DNA of 64,000 nucleotides from an uncultured Hungatella sp. (GCA_910585435.1 CAJUEJ010000017.1:1-64000); one strand, 5' to 3'; shown: positions 1 to 8,777, counted from the stretch's first letter. The notes: a model not told the origin generated them from the sequence alone. Numbers and translations are program-made.

Positions 1-1544
1 GGCTGCTGGGGCTGGCCGCCGCCGTTGATACATCCGCCTGGGCAGCCCATGATCTCGATAAAGTGATAATTGGCTTCGCCGGCTTTTACTTTCTCAAGCA
101 GCTTCCTGGCGTTGCCAAGGCCGGAGGCCACGGCTACTTTTACATCCATTCCGGCTACGTTGTAGGAGGCTTCCTTGATGCCTTCCATACCGCGGACGTC
201 TACAAAGTCCAGGTTCTGAAGCTCTTCGCCGGTCAGGGTCTCCACCGCTGTCCTGAGAGCCGCTTCCATAACGCCGCCTGTGGTGCCGAAGATGACGGCT
301 GCGCCGGTGCCAAGGCCTAAAGGTGCATCAAAGCCCTCATCCGGAAGTTCGGTAAACTTAAGGCCTGCCTTCTTGATCATTCTTGCCAGCTCTCTGGTAG
401 TTAAGGAATAGTCAACATCCGGGGCGCCGTTGGCTGCCTGATCCGGTCTGTGGATCTCAAACTTCTTGGCTGTACATGGCATGATGGATACGGATACGAT
501 TTCTTCCGGCTTCAGGCCCATCTTCTCGGCATAGTAGGATTTGGCGATTGCGCCGAACATCTGCTGAGGAGACTTACAGCTGGACAGATTCTCTGTCATA
601 TCCGGGAAGTAATGCTCGCAGTATTTGATCCATCCCGGGGAACAGGAGGTAATCATGGGCAGTACGCCGCCATTTTTCACTCTCTCCACAAATTCATTGG
701 CCTCTTCCATGATGGTAAGGTCAGCACTGAAGTCTGTGTCAAATACTTTGTCAAAGCCAAGCCTTCTTAAGGCTGCGGCCATCTTCCCTTCCACATTGGT
801 GCCGATGGGGTAGCCGAATTCTTCGCCAAGGCCTGCACGGACTGCCGGAGCGGTCTGTACGATGACGTGCTTGGACGGATCCGCGATGGCTGCCATGACT
901 TCGTCGATATAGGATTTCTCCTGGAGAGCGCCGGTAGGACACACGGCGATACACTGGCCGCAGGATACGCAGGAGGTCTCCCCAAGGCCCATGTCAAAGG
1001 CAGAGCCGATAAAGGTGGCGAATCCACGCATGTTGGCGCCGATGACGCCGATTCCCTGGGTCTTCTCGCAGATAGCCACACAGCGGCGGCACAGGATACA
1101 CTTGGAATTGTCGCGAAGCATGTGGGCAGCGCTGTCGTCGATGCAGGACGGGGTTCTGTCGCCGTCATAGAAGCCTTCGTCCTCCACGCCCAGTTCTTTA
1201 CAGAGATGCTGCAGTTCGCAGTTTCCGCTTCTTACACAGGAAAGGCACTTCCTGTCATGGTTGGAAAGCAGAAGCTGTAATGTCTTTTTGCGGGACGCAA
1301 GCACCTTGGGGGTGTTGGTCCAGACTTCCATACCCTCGCTGACAGGATATACACAGGAAGCCACCAGGCTTCTTGCGCCTTTTACCTCGACAACACAGAT
1401 ACGGCATGCGCCGATTTCGTTAATCTCTTTTAAGAAGCAGAGGGTAGGAATTTCAATGTGAGCAAGCCTGGCTGCCTCAAGGATGGTAGAGCCCTTGGGA
1501 GCGCTGACTTCCATACCGTTAATTTTAAGAGTAATATTCTCCAT
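1..1544 (-). CDS. hydA: [FeFe] hydrogenase catalytic subunit HydA (C-terminus cut by window edge)
   Basis: Catalytic subunit of a soluble electron-bifurcating [FeFe] hydrogenase, which evolves H2 with electrons from reduced ferredoxin and NADH. The ORF starts at ATG 1544 behind GAAGGAGA, 15 nt after hydB, and 514 codons are visible of an expected 570-600. In order it shows an N-terminal 2Fe-2S domain (ACRICVVEV region), a His-Cys3 cluster segment (HDRKCLSCVRSGNC), two 4Fe-4S motifs (CILCRRCVAIC and CVSCGQCIAVCP), then the H-cluster domain. The three H-cluster signatures are present: L1 TSCSPGW (residues 299-305), L2 MPCTAKK (355-361) and L3 GCPGGCINGGGQP (500-512). The motif set is that of an active group A enzyme, unlike the homologue at 6224. 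It is the last gene of the operon. Only the far C-terminus is missing. Confidence 0.96.
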   Translation of the reverse strand, partial: MENITLKINGMEVSAPKGSTILEAARLAHIEIPTLCFLKEINEIGACRICVVEVKGARSLVASCVYPVSEGMEVWTNTPKVLASRKKTLQLLLSNHDRKCLSCVRSGNCELQHLCKELGVEDEGFYDGDRTPSCIDDSAAHMLRDNSKCILCRRCVAICEKTQGIGVIGANMRGFATFIGSAFDMGLGETSCVSCGQCIAVCPTGALQEKSYIDEVMAAIADPSKHVIVQTAPAVRAGLGEEFGYPIGTNVEGKMAAALRRLGFDKVFDTDFSADLTIMEEANEFVERVKNGGVLPMITSCSPGWIKYCEHYFPDMTENLSSCKSPQQMFGAIAKSYYAEKMGLKPEEIVSVSIMPCTAKKFEIHRPDQAANGAPDVDYSLTTRELARMIKKAGLKFTELPDEGFDAPLGLGTGAAVIFGTTGGVMEAALRTAVETLTGEELQNLDFVDVRGMEGIKEASYNVAGMDVKVAVASGLGNARKLLEKVKAGEANYHFIEIMGCPGGCINGGGQPQQ

Positions 1545-1559
1545 TCCGATTCTCCTTCA

Positions 1560-3347
1560 TTACTTTTTGTAGATTGCGCCAAATTTACATTTTTCCATAC
1601 AAGCGCCGCACTTGATACATTTATCCTGGTCGATGACGTGAGGATTGCGGACGGTTCCGGAAATCGCGTTGTTAGGACAGTTGCGGGCACACAGGGTACA
1701 GCCGCGGCACTTATCCGGGTCAATACGGTAGGACAGAAGAGCCTTACATACGCCGGCCGGACATCTCTTTTCTTTGATGTGTGCCTCGTACTCGTCGCGG
1801 AAATAGCGCAGGGTGGAGAGAACCGGGTTGGGTGCAGTCTGTCCAAGGCCGCACAGGGAGTTCTCTTTGATGTAGTAACACAGTTCTTCCAGCTTATCCA
1901 GATCTTCCATGGTGGCCTGGCCCTTGGTAATCTTGGTCAGGATCTCCAGCATACGCTTGGTACCTACACGGCAGGGCGTACATTTGCCGCAGGATTCTTC
2001 TACGGTAAACTCCAGGAAGAACTTGGCGATGTCTACCATACAGTCAGTCTCATCCATGACGATCAGACCGCCGGAACCCATCATGGAGCCGATGGAAATC
2101 AGGTTGTCGTAGTCAATGGGAATATCAAAATGCTCTGCCGGGATACATCCGCCGGAAGGACCGCCGGTCTGGGCCGCTTTAAATTTCTTGCCGTTGGGAA
2201 TGCCGCCGCCGATTTCCTCGATAACCTCCCGCAGGGTGGTTCCCATAGGAATCTCCACAAGGCCGGTGTTGTGAATCTTGCCGCCTAAAGCGAATACCTT
2301 GGTTCCCTTGGACTTCTCCGTACCCATGGAGGCGAACCACTGGGCGCCGTTTAAGATAATCTGAGGAATGTTGGCATAAGTCTCAACGTTGTTTAAAATG
2401 GTTGGCTTTCCGAACAGGCCTTTCTGTGCCGGGAACGGAGGTCTGGGCCTTGGCTCGCCCCGGTTGCCCTCGATGGAGGTCATGAGAGCGGTCTCCTCGC
2501 CGCAGACGAATGCGCCTGCACCCAGTCTTAAGTCGATATCAAAGGAGAAATCGGAACCGAAAATGTTGTTGCCCAACAATTCCATCTCTCTTGCCTGTGC
2601 AATGGCGATTTTAAGACGCTCTACGGCGATGGGATACTCTGCGCGGACGTAGATATAACCCTGGGAAGCGCCGATGGCGTATCCTGCGATTGCCATAGCC
2701 TCCAGAACCGCATGAGGATCGCCCTCCAGAATGGAACGGTCCATAAATGCACCCGGGTCGCCTTCGTCGGCGTTGCAGCACACATACTTCTGGTCTGCGT
2801 CATTCTGTTTGGCCAGCTTCCATTTTAAGCCGGTGGGGAATCCACCGCCGCCTCTTCCGCGGAGACCGGAATCCAGAAGGCACTGAATCACATCATCCGG
2901 TGTCATCTCGGTCAGAACCTTGCCCAGGGCCTCATAGCCGCCGGTGCCTATGTACTCTTCGATAACCTCAGGATTGATGATACCGCAGTTGCGCAGGGCG
3001 ATACGGTGCTGTTTCTTGTAGAAATCCGTATCAATCAGAGCCTTGACGCCGGCCGGGGTAACTGTCTCCTGATACAGAAGGCGGGTAACAACTCTTCCTT
3101 TTAATAAGTGTTCGGATACGATCTCCGGAATGTCTTCTACCTTAACCATAGAGTAGAAGGTAGCATCCGGATAAATAATCATAATCGGTCCTAAAGCACA
3201 GAGACCGTGGCATCCGGTCTGAACCACGGATACCTCTTGGGAAAGACCATTTTTCTCAATCTCGGCCTTTAAAGTTTCCATAATCTGCTGGCTTCCGGAG
3301 GAAGTACATCCTGTTCCACCGCAAACCAATACATGTGAACGATACAT
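1560..3347 (-). CDS. hydB: Hydrogenase flavoprotein subunit HydB (NuoF-like)
   Basis: 595-aa NADH-binding FMN/Fe-S subunit of the bifurcating hydrogenase, homologous to NuoF and HndC. Residues 1-90 form a thioredoxin-like 2Fe-2S domain (C9, C14, C46, C50). The NuoF core follows with the glycine-rich GRGGGGFPTG (164-173), NADEGDPGAF (192-201) and VCGEETAL (281-288) that bind FMN/NADH. The 4Fe-4S motif ESCGKCTPCR is at 451-460. Two C-terminal ferredoxin motifs, CRGCTLCARNCP (547-558) and CIKCGACMEKC (577-587), distinguish hydrogenase HydB from Complex I NuoF. The ATG at 3347 has AAGGAGG upstream. It lies between the small 2Fe-2S gene and hydA in one operon and is full length for the family. Confidence 0.96.
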   Translation of the reverse strand: MYRSHVLVCGGTGCTSSGSQQIMETLKAEIEKNGLSQEVSVVQTGCHGLCALGPIMIIYPDATFYSMVKVEDIPEIVSEHLLKGRVVTRLLYQETVTPAGVKALIDTDFYKKQHRIALRNCGIINPEVIEEYIGTGGYEALGKVLTEMTPDDVIQCLLDSGLRGRGGGGFPTGLKWKLAKQNDADQKYVCCNADEGDPGAFMDRSILEGDPHAVLEAMAIAGYAIGASQGYIYVRAEYPIAVERLKIAIAQAREMELLGNNIFGSDFSFDIDLRLGAGAFVCGEETALMTSIEGNRGEPRPRPPFPAQKGLFGKPTILNNVETYANIPQIILNGAQWFASMGTEKSKGTKVFALGGKIHNTGLVEIPMGTTLREVIEEIGGGIPNGKKFKAAQTGGPSGGCIPAEHFDIPIDYDNLISIGSMMGSGGLIVMDETDCMVDIAKFFLEFTVEESCGKCTPCRVGTKRMLEILTKITKGQATMEDLDKLEELCYYIKENSLCGLGQTAPNPVLSTLRYFRDEYEAHIKEKRCPAGVCKALLSYRIDPDKCRGCTLCARNCPNNAISGTVRNPHVIDQDKCIKCGACMEKCKFGAIYKK

Positions 3348-3359
3348 CTGGGATCCTCC

Positions 3360-3737
3360 TTATTTGATGTCTGTTGAACTTAAGGTGTAGTCATCAACTA
3401 CATGACCGCCGATGAGATGACGCTCTACGATTTCTTCTGCCTTATCAGGGGTCATCTTAATGTAAGTCACCTTTGGTTTGCCTGGTTCCATCACTTCCAC
3501 GATAGGCTCATACTGGCACAGGCCGATACAGCCGGTCTGGGTCACGGAAATCTTGTCAGTTAAGTTCTTTTCCTGAACCAGATTGGATAATTTCGTCAAA
3601 ACAGGTCTTGCACCGCTGGCAATGCCGCAGGTAGCCATGCCTACAACTACGCGGGTATGGGTGTGGTCTTCGCCCCGCATGCTTACCTGGCTCTGCATTC
3701 TTTCGCGGATCGCCTTTAACTCTTCAAGAGATTTCAT
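3360..3737 (-). CDS. Thioredoxin-like 2Fe-2S protein of the hydrogenase operon (HndB-like)
   Basis: 125-aa small ferredoxin-like protein of the type found between the NuoE- and NuoF-like genes of clostridial NAD(P)-linked [FeFe] hydrogenases. ATCGIAxGAR (C37) and QTGCIGLC (C70, C74) are the visible cluster-binding segments. A fourth cysteine is not obvious, because the residue four after C37 is Ser. The start is ATG 3737, preceded at 8-9 nt by GGAGG. An in-frame TTG at 3752 would place that Shine-Dalgarno inside the gene. Likely role: accessory electron carrier or assembly partner (inference from position). It ends 13 nt before hydB. Confidence 0.85.
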   Translation of the reverse strand: MKSLEELKAIRERMQSQVSMRGEDHTHTRVVVGMATCGIASGARPVLTKLSNLVQEKNLTDKISVTQTGCIGLCQYEPIVEVMEPGKPKVTYIKMTPDKAEEIVERHLIGGHVVDDYTLSSTDIK

Positions 3738-3761
3738 AAAATTTACCTCCAATTCTGGCGC

Positions 3762-4319
3762 CTAGTACTGGGCGCCGCCGTCAGTTTCCAATTTATTCTC
3801 GTTAAGAAATTCCAGGATATAAGCAGAGATTTCAGGAGTGTCAAAGGAAATATCTCCCAAAATCGCTTTGAATTCCCGTGTGTCCATGGTAAAGGACTTG
3901 TCGTTGTAACGGTAGGAATACACGAAATCTGTCTCCGGGTGATAGACCACCAGGGTATGAATCGTGGTATTGATGTCTCCAAGGGGCATCCGGTCAATAT
4001 GGGACAGGGTAAATGTGGCCGTCACCGTGGTGCCGACGCCTACGGTGGAATCAATTCGGAAACTTCCGCCCGTGCTTTCCGCCGCATATTTAAAGAAAGG
4101 AACGCCCAACCCCACTTTTCTTGTGGTACGGCTTGTGAAAAAAGGGTCTGTGACCCGCTCCACCTGCTCCGGCGTCATACCGCAGCCGTTGTCCTCAATG
4201 GTGACAGTCAGCTGGTCAGCACCGAAATCTGCCTCCACGGTAATGGTTACCAGAGTGGCGCCTGCCTTTGTGGAATTTTCCGCTACATCTAATATATTCA
4301 GGGAAATCTCAGTCATCAT
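3762..4319 (-). CDS. GHKL-type ATPase of the hydrogenase operon
   Basis: 185-aa protein with a histidine-kinase-like ATPase fold and no kinase phosphoacceptor domain. The N box (AENSTKAGA, around residue 15), G1 box (DNGCGM), G2 box (GLGVPF) and a closing GVGTT are all in the first 110 residues. The C-terminal 75 residues are family-specific and unrecognised. The same small ATPase is commonly found between hydC and the 2Fe-2S gene in clostridial hydrogenase operons. Its biochemical job there is not known to me. Tandem ATG codons at 4319 and 4316 leave the exact start uncertain by one residue, and the upstream GCAGG is a weak ribosome site. Confidence 0.85.
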   Translation of the reverse strand: MMTEISLNILDVAENSTKAGATLVTITVEADFGADQLTVTIEDNGCGMTPEQVERVTDPFFTSRTTRKVGLGVPFFKYAAESTGGSFRIDSTVGVGTTVTATFTLSHIDRMPLGDINTTIHTLVVYHPETDFVYSYRYNDKSFTMDTREFKAILGDISFDTPEISAYILEFLNENKLETDGGAQY

Positions 4320-4336
4320 AGGTTTATGTACCTGCT

Positions 4337-4831
4337 TTATTTATATTTTGCAAGGATACCTGGAATATCGTCCGGCACCAGTCTTCCATAGACTTCGTCG
4401 TTGATCATCATAACAGGCGCCAATCCGCATGCACCTACGCAGCGGCAGGAATCCAGGGAGAAACGTCCGTCAGGAGTACACTCTCCATTGGTGATGCCTA
4501 AAAGCTCTTCCAATTTACTGAAAATGGCACCTGAGCCTTTTACGTAACAGGCGGTTCCAAGGCAGACGGAAATCTGATATTTTCCCTTGGGCTGAAGAGC
4601 AAACTGGGAATAGAATGTGGAGACTCCGTAAATTTTTTCCAGCGGAATGCCGGTTTCATCAGAAATCATGGTCTGTACTTCAATGGGAAGATAGCCGTAA
4701 ATCTCCTGTGCCTGCTGCATAATGGGCATCAGGGCACCTTTGGTGTCTTTCAGCTGGGCAATCACTTTTTTCAGGGCAGCTTCCTGCTCCGGTGTGCCGC
4801 TGAAAGGTACACTTTCTTTTTTGCAAGCCAT
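4337..4831 (-). CDS. hydC: Hydrogenase NuoE-like subunit HydC
   Basis: 164-aa thioredoxin-fold 2Fe-2S subunit homologous to NuoE and HndA. The cluster ligands are visible as C90-x4-C95 (CLGTAC) and C131-x3-C135 (CVGAC). The N-terminal helical part (YGYLPIEVQTMISDETGIP) is typical of the family. First gene of the minus-strand hydrogenase operon, with a strong AGGAGGG 8 nt before ATG 4831. Together with HydB it passes electrons between NADH and HydA. The 18-nt gap to the ATPase gene implies co-transcription. Confidence 0.95.
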   Translation of the reverse strand: MACKKESVPFSGTPEQEAALKKVIAQLKDTKGALMPIMQQAQEIYGYLPIEVQTMISDETGIPLEKIYGVSTFYSQFALQPKGKYQISVCLGTACYVKGSGAIFSKLEELLGITNGECTPDGRFSLDSCRCVGACGLAPVMMINDEVYGRLVPDDIPGILAKYK

Positions 4832-5380
4832 GTTAAACCCTCCTCTTTGTCATGCTTATGCAATATATAAGCCATTCTATCATGTTAATGACAAAAAATC
4901 TACAAAAAAGATGAAATATCTTTAAAAACTTCTTTGGTAATTCCTGTTAAATTAGTTGAATATTCACAAAAGCAATGGTATTCTTATAGTATAGAACATA
5001 TTGCTGTAATTCGGCGTAACGGTTCAGATAGCAATGTCAATTAGTTAACGCTTTGTTGTTTGAAAAATCGTGAAAGGTCCGCCCGGTGAGAGAATGATAT
5101 TGTTTCTCCTGGGCACGCTCTCGCTACGTGAAGAGCGTAACGGTACATAAGGCGCTAAAAGACAGCGCCTAAGTACCGACGGTCTTCAAGTACCCTGGAG
5201 AAACAATATCATTCTCTCGCCGGGCTGTGTTATCTCAAAATGTCAAGTGTTAACTAAATGACGTTGGTTCAGACAGGTCTGCGCCTTCACCGCGCTGACC
5301 GTACGAAAATGTAGTGGTCGCAGGCATACGGCCACGTATCTGTACCGGTTTCGGCCGGAAAATGAGAAAGGAGGGGCTTT
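4832..5380. promoter_or_regulatory. Divergent intergenic region between the hydrogenase operon and its sensor arm
   Basis: 549 bp without a gene. 4832-5015 is AT-rich and must carry the hydC promoter. A TAGAAT hexamer on the minus strand near 4877 could be a -10, without a convincing -35. The dyad-like GTTGAATATTCACAA at 4955-4969 resembles redox-repressor (Rex) half-sites, but the match is weak. 5032-5266 is palindromic repeat R1 copy A. 5267-5380 leads into the plus-strand arm, and AAAGGAGG precedes ATG 5381. Confidence 0.5.
5032..5266. repeat. Large palindromic repeat R1, copy A
   Basis: 235-bp imperfect palindrome. The ends are inverted copies (CAATGTCAATTAGTTAAC against the complement of GTTAACTAAATGACGTTG), followed inward by GAGAGAATGATATTGTTTCTCC paired with its complement and a central hairpin GGCGCT-loop-AGCGCC. 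The same sequence recurs at 20909-21367 (split by another element) and 27376-27674. It is flanked by near-identical direct repeats, GTTCAGATAG (5022-5031) and GTTCAGACAG (5267-5276), which look like a target duplication. No coding capacity. It probably folds into one long stem when transcribed from either side. Confidence 0.9.
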
Positions 5381-5728
5381 ATGACAGTAAAGGATGCAAT
5401 GGATGTGCTGGGTGCCAGAGTTTTAGTGGGGGAGGAGCATTTGGACAGGGAGGTGCGTAGCGCCTGCGGTTCGGATATGATGAGCGATGTGCTGGCATTT
5501 TCCAAGGACCATTCCATTCTGCTGACAGGCCTGTGCAACCCCCAGGTAATCCGGACTGCGGAGATGCTGGACATCGTGTGCATTATATTTGTCAGAGGGA
5601 AGAAACCGGATGCCACGATTCTTGATATGGCCAGAGAGCGGGATCTGGTGGTGCTGGAAACAGGGCACCGCATGTTTTCTTCCTGCGGGCTGCTTTATCA
5701 GGCAGGACTTAATGGAGGTGCATTTTAA
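5381..5728 (+). CDS. DRTGG-domain protein (first copy)
   Basis: 115-aa single-domain DRTGG protein. It starts MTVKDAMDVLGARVL, has a central VCIIFVRGKKPD strand-turn segment and ends with a hydrophobic strand (DLVVLETGHRMF). DRTGG domains are ligand-binding or regulatory folds found beside CBS domains and phosphotransacetylases; the ligand here is unknown. A second related protein lies at 7711. The stop overlaps the start of the next gene (TAATG), so translation is coupled. It opens the plus-strand arm, which probably senses the hydrogenase or redox state (inference from neighbours). Confidence 0.85.
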   Translation: MTVKDAMDVLGARVLVGEEHLDREVRSACGSDMMSDVLAFSKDHSILLTGLCNPQVIRTAEMLDIVCIIFVRGKKPDATILDMARERDLVVLETGHRMFSSCGLLYQAGLNGGAF

Positions 5729-6150
5729 TGGCTGATGTGATTACCTTAAATTATGAGATTTCCCCGGATGATTTTACCAGGGCAGGGGAGGCCAGCAGCG
5801 ATGTGAAAAGCAAATTAAAACAGCTGGGGGTTTCGCCGGAGGCCATCCGCAAGGTGTCCATAGCCATGTATGAGGGTGAGATCAATATGGTGATTCATGC
5901 GGAGGGCGGAAAGATTACGGTGGAGATCTCGCCGGAGAGCATCGTGATGATCTTGGCGGACAAGGGTCCCGGGATTCCGGATATTGAAAAGGCCATGCAG
6001 GCAGGATGGTCCACGGCGCCGGACGAGGTAAGGTCTCTGGGGTTCGGGGCAGGCATGGGGCTGCCTAATATGAAGAAGTATTCGGATGAGATGGATGTGA
6101 AGACGGAGCTGGGGGTAGGGACTACGGTGACCATGGTGGTGAAGTATTAA
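5728..6150 (+). CDS. RsbW-like anti-sigma-factor type ATPase
   Basis: 140-aa GHKL ATPase of the serine-protein-kinase / anti-sigma family. It has an N box in SIAMYEGEINMVIHA, a G1 box DKGPGIPD and a G2 box GFGAGMGLPNMKK followed by GVGTTV. The length is that of RsbW/SpoIIAB. In this setting a target sigma factor is not obvious. It sits between a DRTGG protein and the sensor-type hydrogenase homologue and overlaps the former by one nucleotide. Likely role: a signal-transducing kinase or ATP switch for the module (inference). Confidence 0.85.
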   Translation: MADVITLNYEISPDDFTRAGEASSDVKSKLKQLGVSPEAIRKVSIAMYEGEINMVIHAEGGKITVEISPESIVMILADKGPGIPDIEKAMQAGWSTAPDEVRSLGFGAGMGLPNMKKYSDEMDVKTELGVGTTVTMVVKY

Positions 6151-6223
6151 AGGTTCAGGTGATATGTTTTCGTGTACGGCAAAGGGGCCGTATGCATTGA
6201 GTTTGAATTTAGGAGGCGGACAG

Positions 6224-7618
6224 ATGGATAAGTTTTATCATTCAGTGAGATTGGACGCGGCGCTTTGCAAGGGTTGTATCAACTGCATTAAGCGGTGCCC
6301 TACCCAGGCCATCCGTGTCCGTAATGGAAAGGCACAGATTAACAGCAAATTCTGTATCGATTGCGGGGAGTGTATCCGTATCTGTCCTCATCATGCTAAG
6401 ATTGCAACTTATGACAAGATGGAAGTGCTGAAGAAGTATGAATATACGGTGGCTCTTCCGGCGCCTTCTTTGTATAGTCAGTTTAACAATCTGGAGGATG
6501 TGAATATTGTTTTAAATGCATTAAAGCTTATGGGGTTTTCGGATGTGTTTGAGGTCAGCGGGGCGGCGGAGGTTGTGTCGGACGCCACCAGGCTGTACAT
6601 CGCGGCCCATGACGACAACCTGCCCCTTATCAGCACAGCGTGCCCGTCGGTGGTGCGGCTTATCAGGGTCCGGTTCCCTAATCTGATTCCTCATCTTCTG
6701 CCGCTGAATCCGCCTATTGAGGTGGCTGCCTGTATGGCGGCGGAGAAGGCTATGAAGGAGACTGGGCTGCCCAGGGAGAAGATTGGGATTGTATTTATTT
6801 CCCCATGCCCGTCCAAGGTGACGTATGTGAAGGCGCCTCTGGGGACGGATAAGAGCCAGGTGGATCACGTGCTGGCAATCAAGGATGTGTATCCCCAGCT
6901 TCTGGCGTATATGAAGGCGGTGGGGGATAACGCGGAGGATATCAGCACTTCCGGGAAGATCGGCATCAGCTGGGGGCGCAGCGGCGGAGAGGCCAGCGGC
7001 CTGTTCTCGGAGAACTATCTGGCGGCCGACGGGATTGAGAATGTGATACGGGTGCTGGAGGATCTGGAGGATCAGAAGTTTGCCAACCTGGAGTTTGTGG
7101 AGTTAAATGCCTGCAACGGCGGATGTGTGGGAGGTGTTCTGACGGTTGAGAATCCCTATGTGGCGGAGGTGAAGCTGAAAAGGCTGCGCAAGTATATGCC
7201 GGTGGCCAGAAGCCATATGAAGAAGGCGGATGAGGGCTATGTGCCCTGGACTACGGACGTTCAGTTTGAGCCGGTGTTCCGGCTGGGGGAGACCATGATG
7301 GAAAGCTTCTCTCGGCTGGAGCGGGTAGAGAGATTGTGTAAAAAGCTCCCTGGGCTGGACTGTGGGTCCTGCGGGGCTCCTACCTGTAAAGCGCTGGCGG
7401 AGGATATCGTCCGGGGAGAGGCCAGTGAGAGGGACTGTATCTACTATCTGAGAGAAAGCCTGCACAATCTGTCCCAGGAGATTTCCGGGCTGACAGAGGA
7501 TCTGACCGATGACGAGAAGGACGGAACCGGAACCCTGAATCTTTTGAAGGATTACATAAAGAGGATATCCGGAGAGATGACTTCCCTTGACAATAAGGTA
7601 CAGGACAAGGGGAAATAG
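6224..7618 (+). CDS. Sensor-type [FeFe]-hydrogenase homologue with C-terminal Fe-S domain
   Basis: 464-aa iron-sulfur protein, probably regulatory. Two ferredoxin motifs lie at the N-terminus (CKGCINCIKRCP 15-26, CIDCGECIRICP 44-55), then an H-cluster-like domain, then a CxxC-type Fe-S segment (C372, C380, C383, C388). The H-cluster signatures are altered: L1 is STACPSV (C140) with Ala where active enzymes have the proton-relay Cys, L2 is SPCPSK (C195), and L3 is NACNGGCVGG (C297, C301). All four cluster cysteines remain. Such changes are known from sensory [FeFe] hydrogenases. No PAS domain is seen. Start ATG 6224 was chosen for AGGAGG 8 nt upstream; an in-frame ATG at 6164 has none. Confidence 0.88.
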   Translation: MDKFYHSVRLDAALCKGCINCIKRCPTQAIRVRNGKAQINSKFCIDCGECIRICPHHAKIATYDKMEVLKKYEYTVALPAPSLYSQFNNLEDVNIVLNALKLMGFSDVFEVSGAAEVVSDATRLYIAAHDDNLPLISTACPSVVRLIRVRFPNLIPHLLPLNPPIEVAACMAAEKAMKETGLPREKIGIVFISPCPSKVTYVKAPLGTDKSQVDHVLAIKDVYPQLLAYMKAVGDNAEDISTSGKIGISWGRSGGEASGLFSENYLAADGIENVIRVLEDLEDQKFANLEFVELNACNGGCVGGVLTVENPYVAEVKLKRLRKYMPVARSHMKKADEGYVPWTTDVQFEPVFRLGETMMESFSRLERVERLCKKLPGLDCGSCGAPTCKALAEDIVRGEASERDCIYYLRESLHNLSQEISGLTEDLTDDEKDGTGTLNLLKDYIKRISGEMTSLDNKVQDKGK

Positions 7619-7710
7619 GCACAAAGAGACTCTGGAAGCAGGCTGGAGATGTACTCTGGGAAGCTTACAAAATCGGGGGAGTACACTGGGAGAACAGGGA
7701 GGATAAGCAA

Positions 7711-8046
7711 GTGACGGTAAAAGAATTGATGGATAAGCAGATTTTCCATGTTGTCAATGCCGGGGAGGATGAGGAACGGCAGGTGACAGGGGTATTCTGC
7801 TGCGACCTTTTAAGTATTGCTATGGGAAGAGCACCGGCAGACGGCGCATGGGTGACGGTGATGGGCAATGTGAATACCATAGCGGTGGCTACGCTGGCGG
7901 ACGTGTCCTGTGTGATTATGGCAGAGGGTGCGGCGCTGGATGAGGTGGCCAGGGCCAGGGCCAAGGAACAGGGCGTGACGGTGCTGGCCACAGAGGAGCC
8001 GGTGTTTGAGGCGGCTCTGAAGGTGCATCAGGAGCTTCATGGCTGA
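7711..8046 (+). CDS. DRTGG-domain protein (second copy)
   Basis: 111-aa relative of the protein at 5381, starting MTVKELMDKQIFHVV. It reads from GTG 7711 with AGGGAGG 8 nt upstream. The segment CCDLLSIAMGRAPADGAWVTV and the strand CVIMAEGAALDEVARARAKEQGVTVL follow the DRTGG pattern. It overlaps the PHP gene by 8 nt, so the two are translationally coupled. Ninety-two nucleotides separate it from the sensor hydrogenase gene. Confidence 0.82.
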   Translation: MTVKELMDKQIFHVVNAGEDEERQVTGVFCCDLLSIAMGRAPADGAWVTVMGNVNTIAVATLADVSCVIMAEGAALDEVARARAKEQGVTVLATEEPVFEAALKVHQELHG

Positions 8047-8764
8047 GCTGTATTATGACCTTCATATCCATTCCTGTCTTTCCCCATGCGGAGACGATGA
8101 CATGACACCCGCCAATATTGTGGGCATGTCGGTGATCAAGGGGCTGGATGTGATTGCGGTGACAGACCATAATTCCTGTAAGAACTGCCCGGCGGTTCTG
8201 GCGGCGGCGGAGGAATATGGGATATTGGCTATTCCGGGGATGGAGATTAATACCTCGGAGGAGGTACATGCTGTCTGCCTGTTTGAGGAACTGAAGGCGG
8301 CGATGGAGTTTGATGCCTATGTGTATGAGAGGCTGATTCCTTTTCCCAATAAGGAGGAGGTCTTTGGGAAGCAGCAGATTTATGACGGGGCGGATCAGGT
8401 GTGTGGGATTGTGCCGAATCTGCTGATTAATGCGACAGATATTTCTTTTGACGGGCTGTGGGAGCTGGTGCGCGGGTATGGAGGCATCATGTTTCCGGCC
8501 CATGTGGACAAGACGGCCAACAGCCTGATTACCAATCTGGGATTTGTGCCGCCGGACAGCCGGTTTGTGACGGCGGAGGTGAAGGATCTGGGGAAGCTGC
8601 ATAAGCTCAGGAAGGAGAATCCTTATCTGGAAGGGTGCAGGATTATCAGCAATTCGGATGCCCATTATCTGGAGCATATCCATGAGCCGGAGCTGACGCT
8701 GCATGTGGAGGAGAAGAGTGTGAGGGCGGTGCTTGAGGCGCTTTTGAATGGGGCGGCAGGCTGA
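8039..8764 (+). CDS. PHP-domain phosphoesterase
   Basis: 241-aa PHP (polymerase and histidinol phosphatase) family metal-dependent hydrolase. Metal-binding motifs are DLHIHS (H9, H11), VTDHNS, PGMEIN, FPAHVDK and ISNSDAH near the end. Size and motifs match the stand-alone TrpH-like subfamily. The insertion with SCKNCPAV and PFPNKEEVF is typical of PHP proteins near hydrogenase genes. The substrate is unknown; small phosphoesters or nucleotides are usual. It is the last gene of the plus-strand arm and overlaps the preceding DRTGG gene by 8 nt. Confidence 0.88.
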   Translation: MAELYYDLHIHSCLSPCGDDDMTPANIVGMSVIKGLDVIAVTDHNSCKNCPAVLAAAEEYGILAIPGMEINTSEEVHAVCLFEELKAAMEFDAYVYERLIPFPNKEEVFGKQQIYDGADQVCGIVPNLLINATDISFDGLWELVRGYGGIMFPAHVDKTANSLITNLGFVPPDSRFVTAEVKDLGKLHKLRKENPYLEGCRIISNSDAHYLEHIHEPELTLHVEEKSVRAVLEALLNGAAG

Positions 8765-8777
8765 CGCTAAGGGACAG

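Noticed and set aside
4955..4969. Rex-type redox operator before hydC
   Set aside because: Only one arm fits the known consensus and the site is about 125 bp from the start codon. Too weak to claim.
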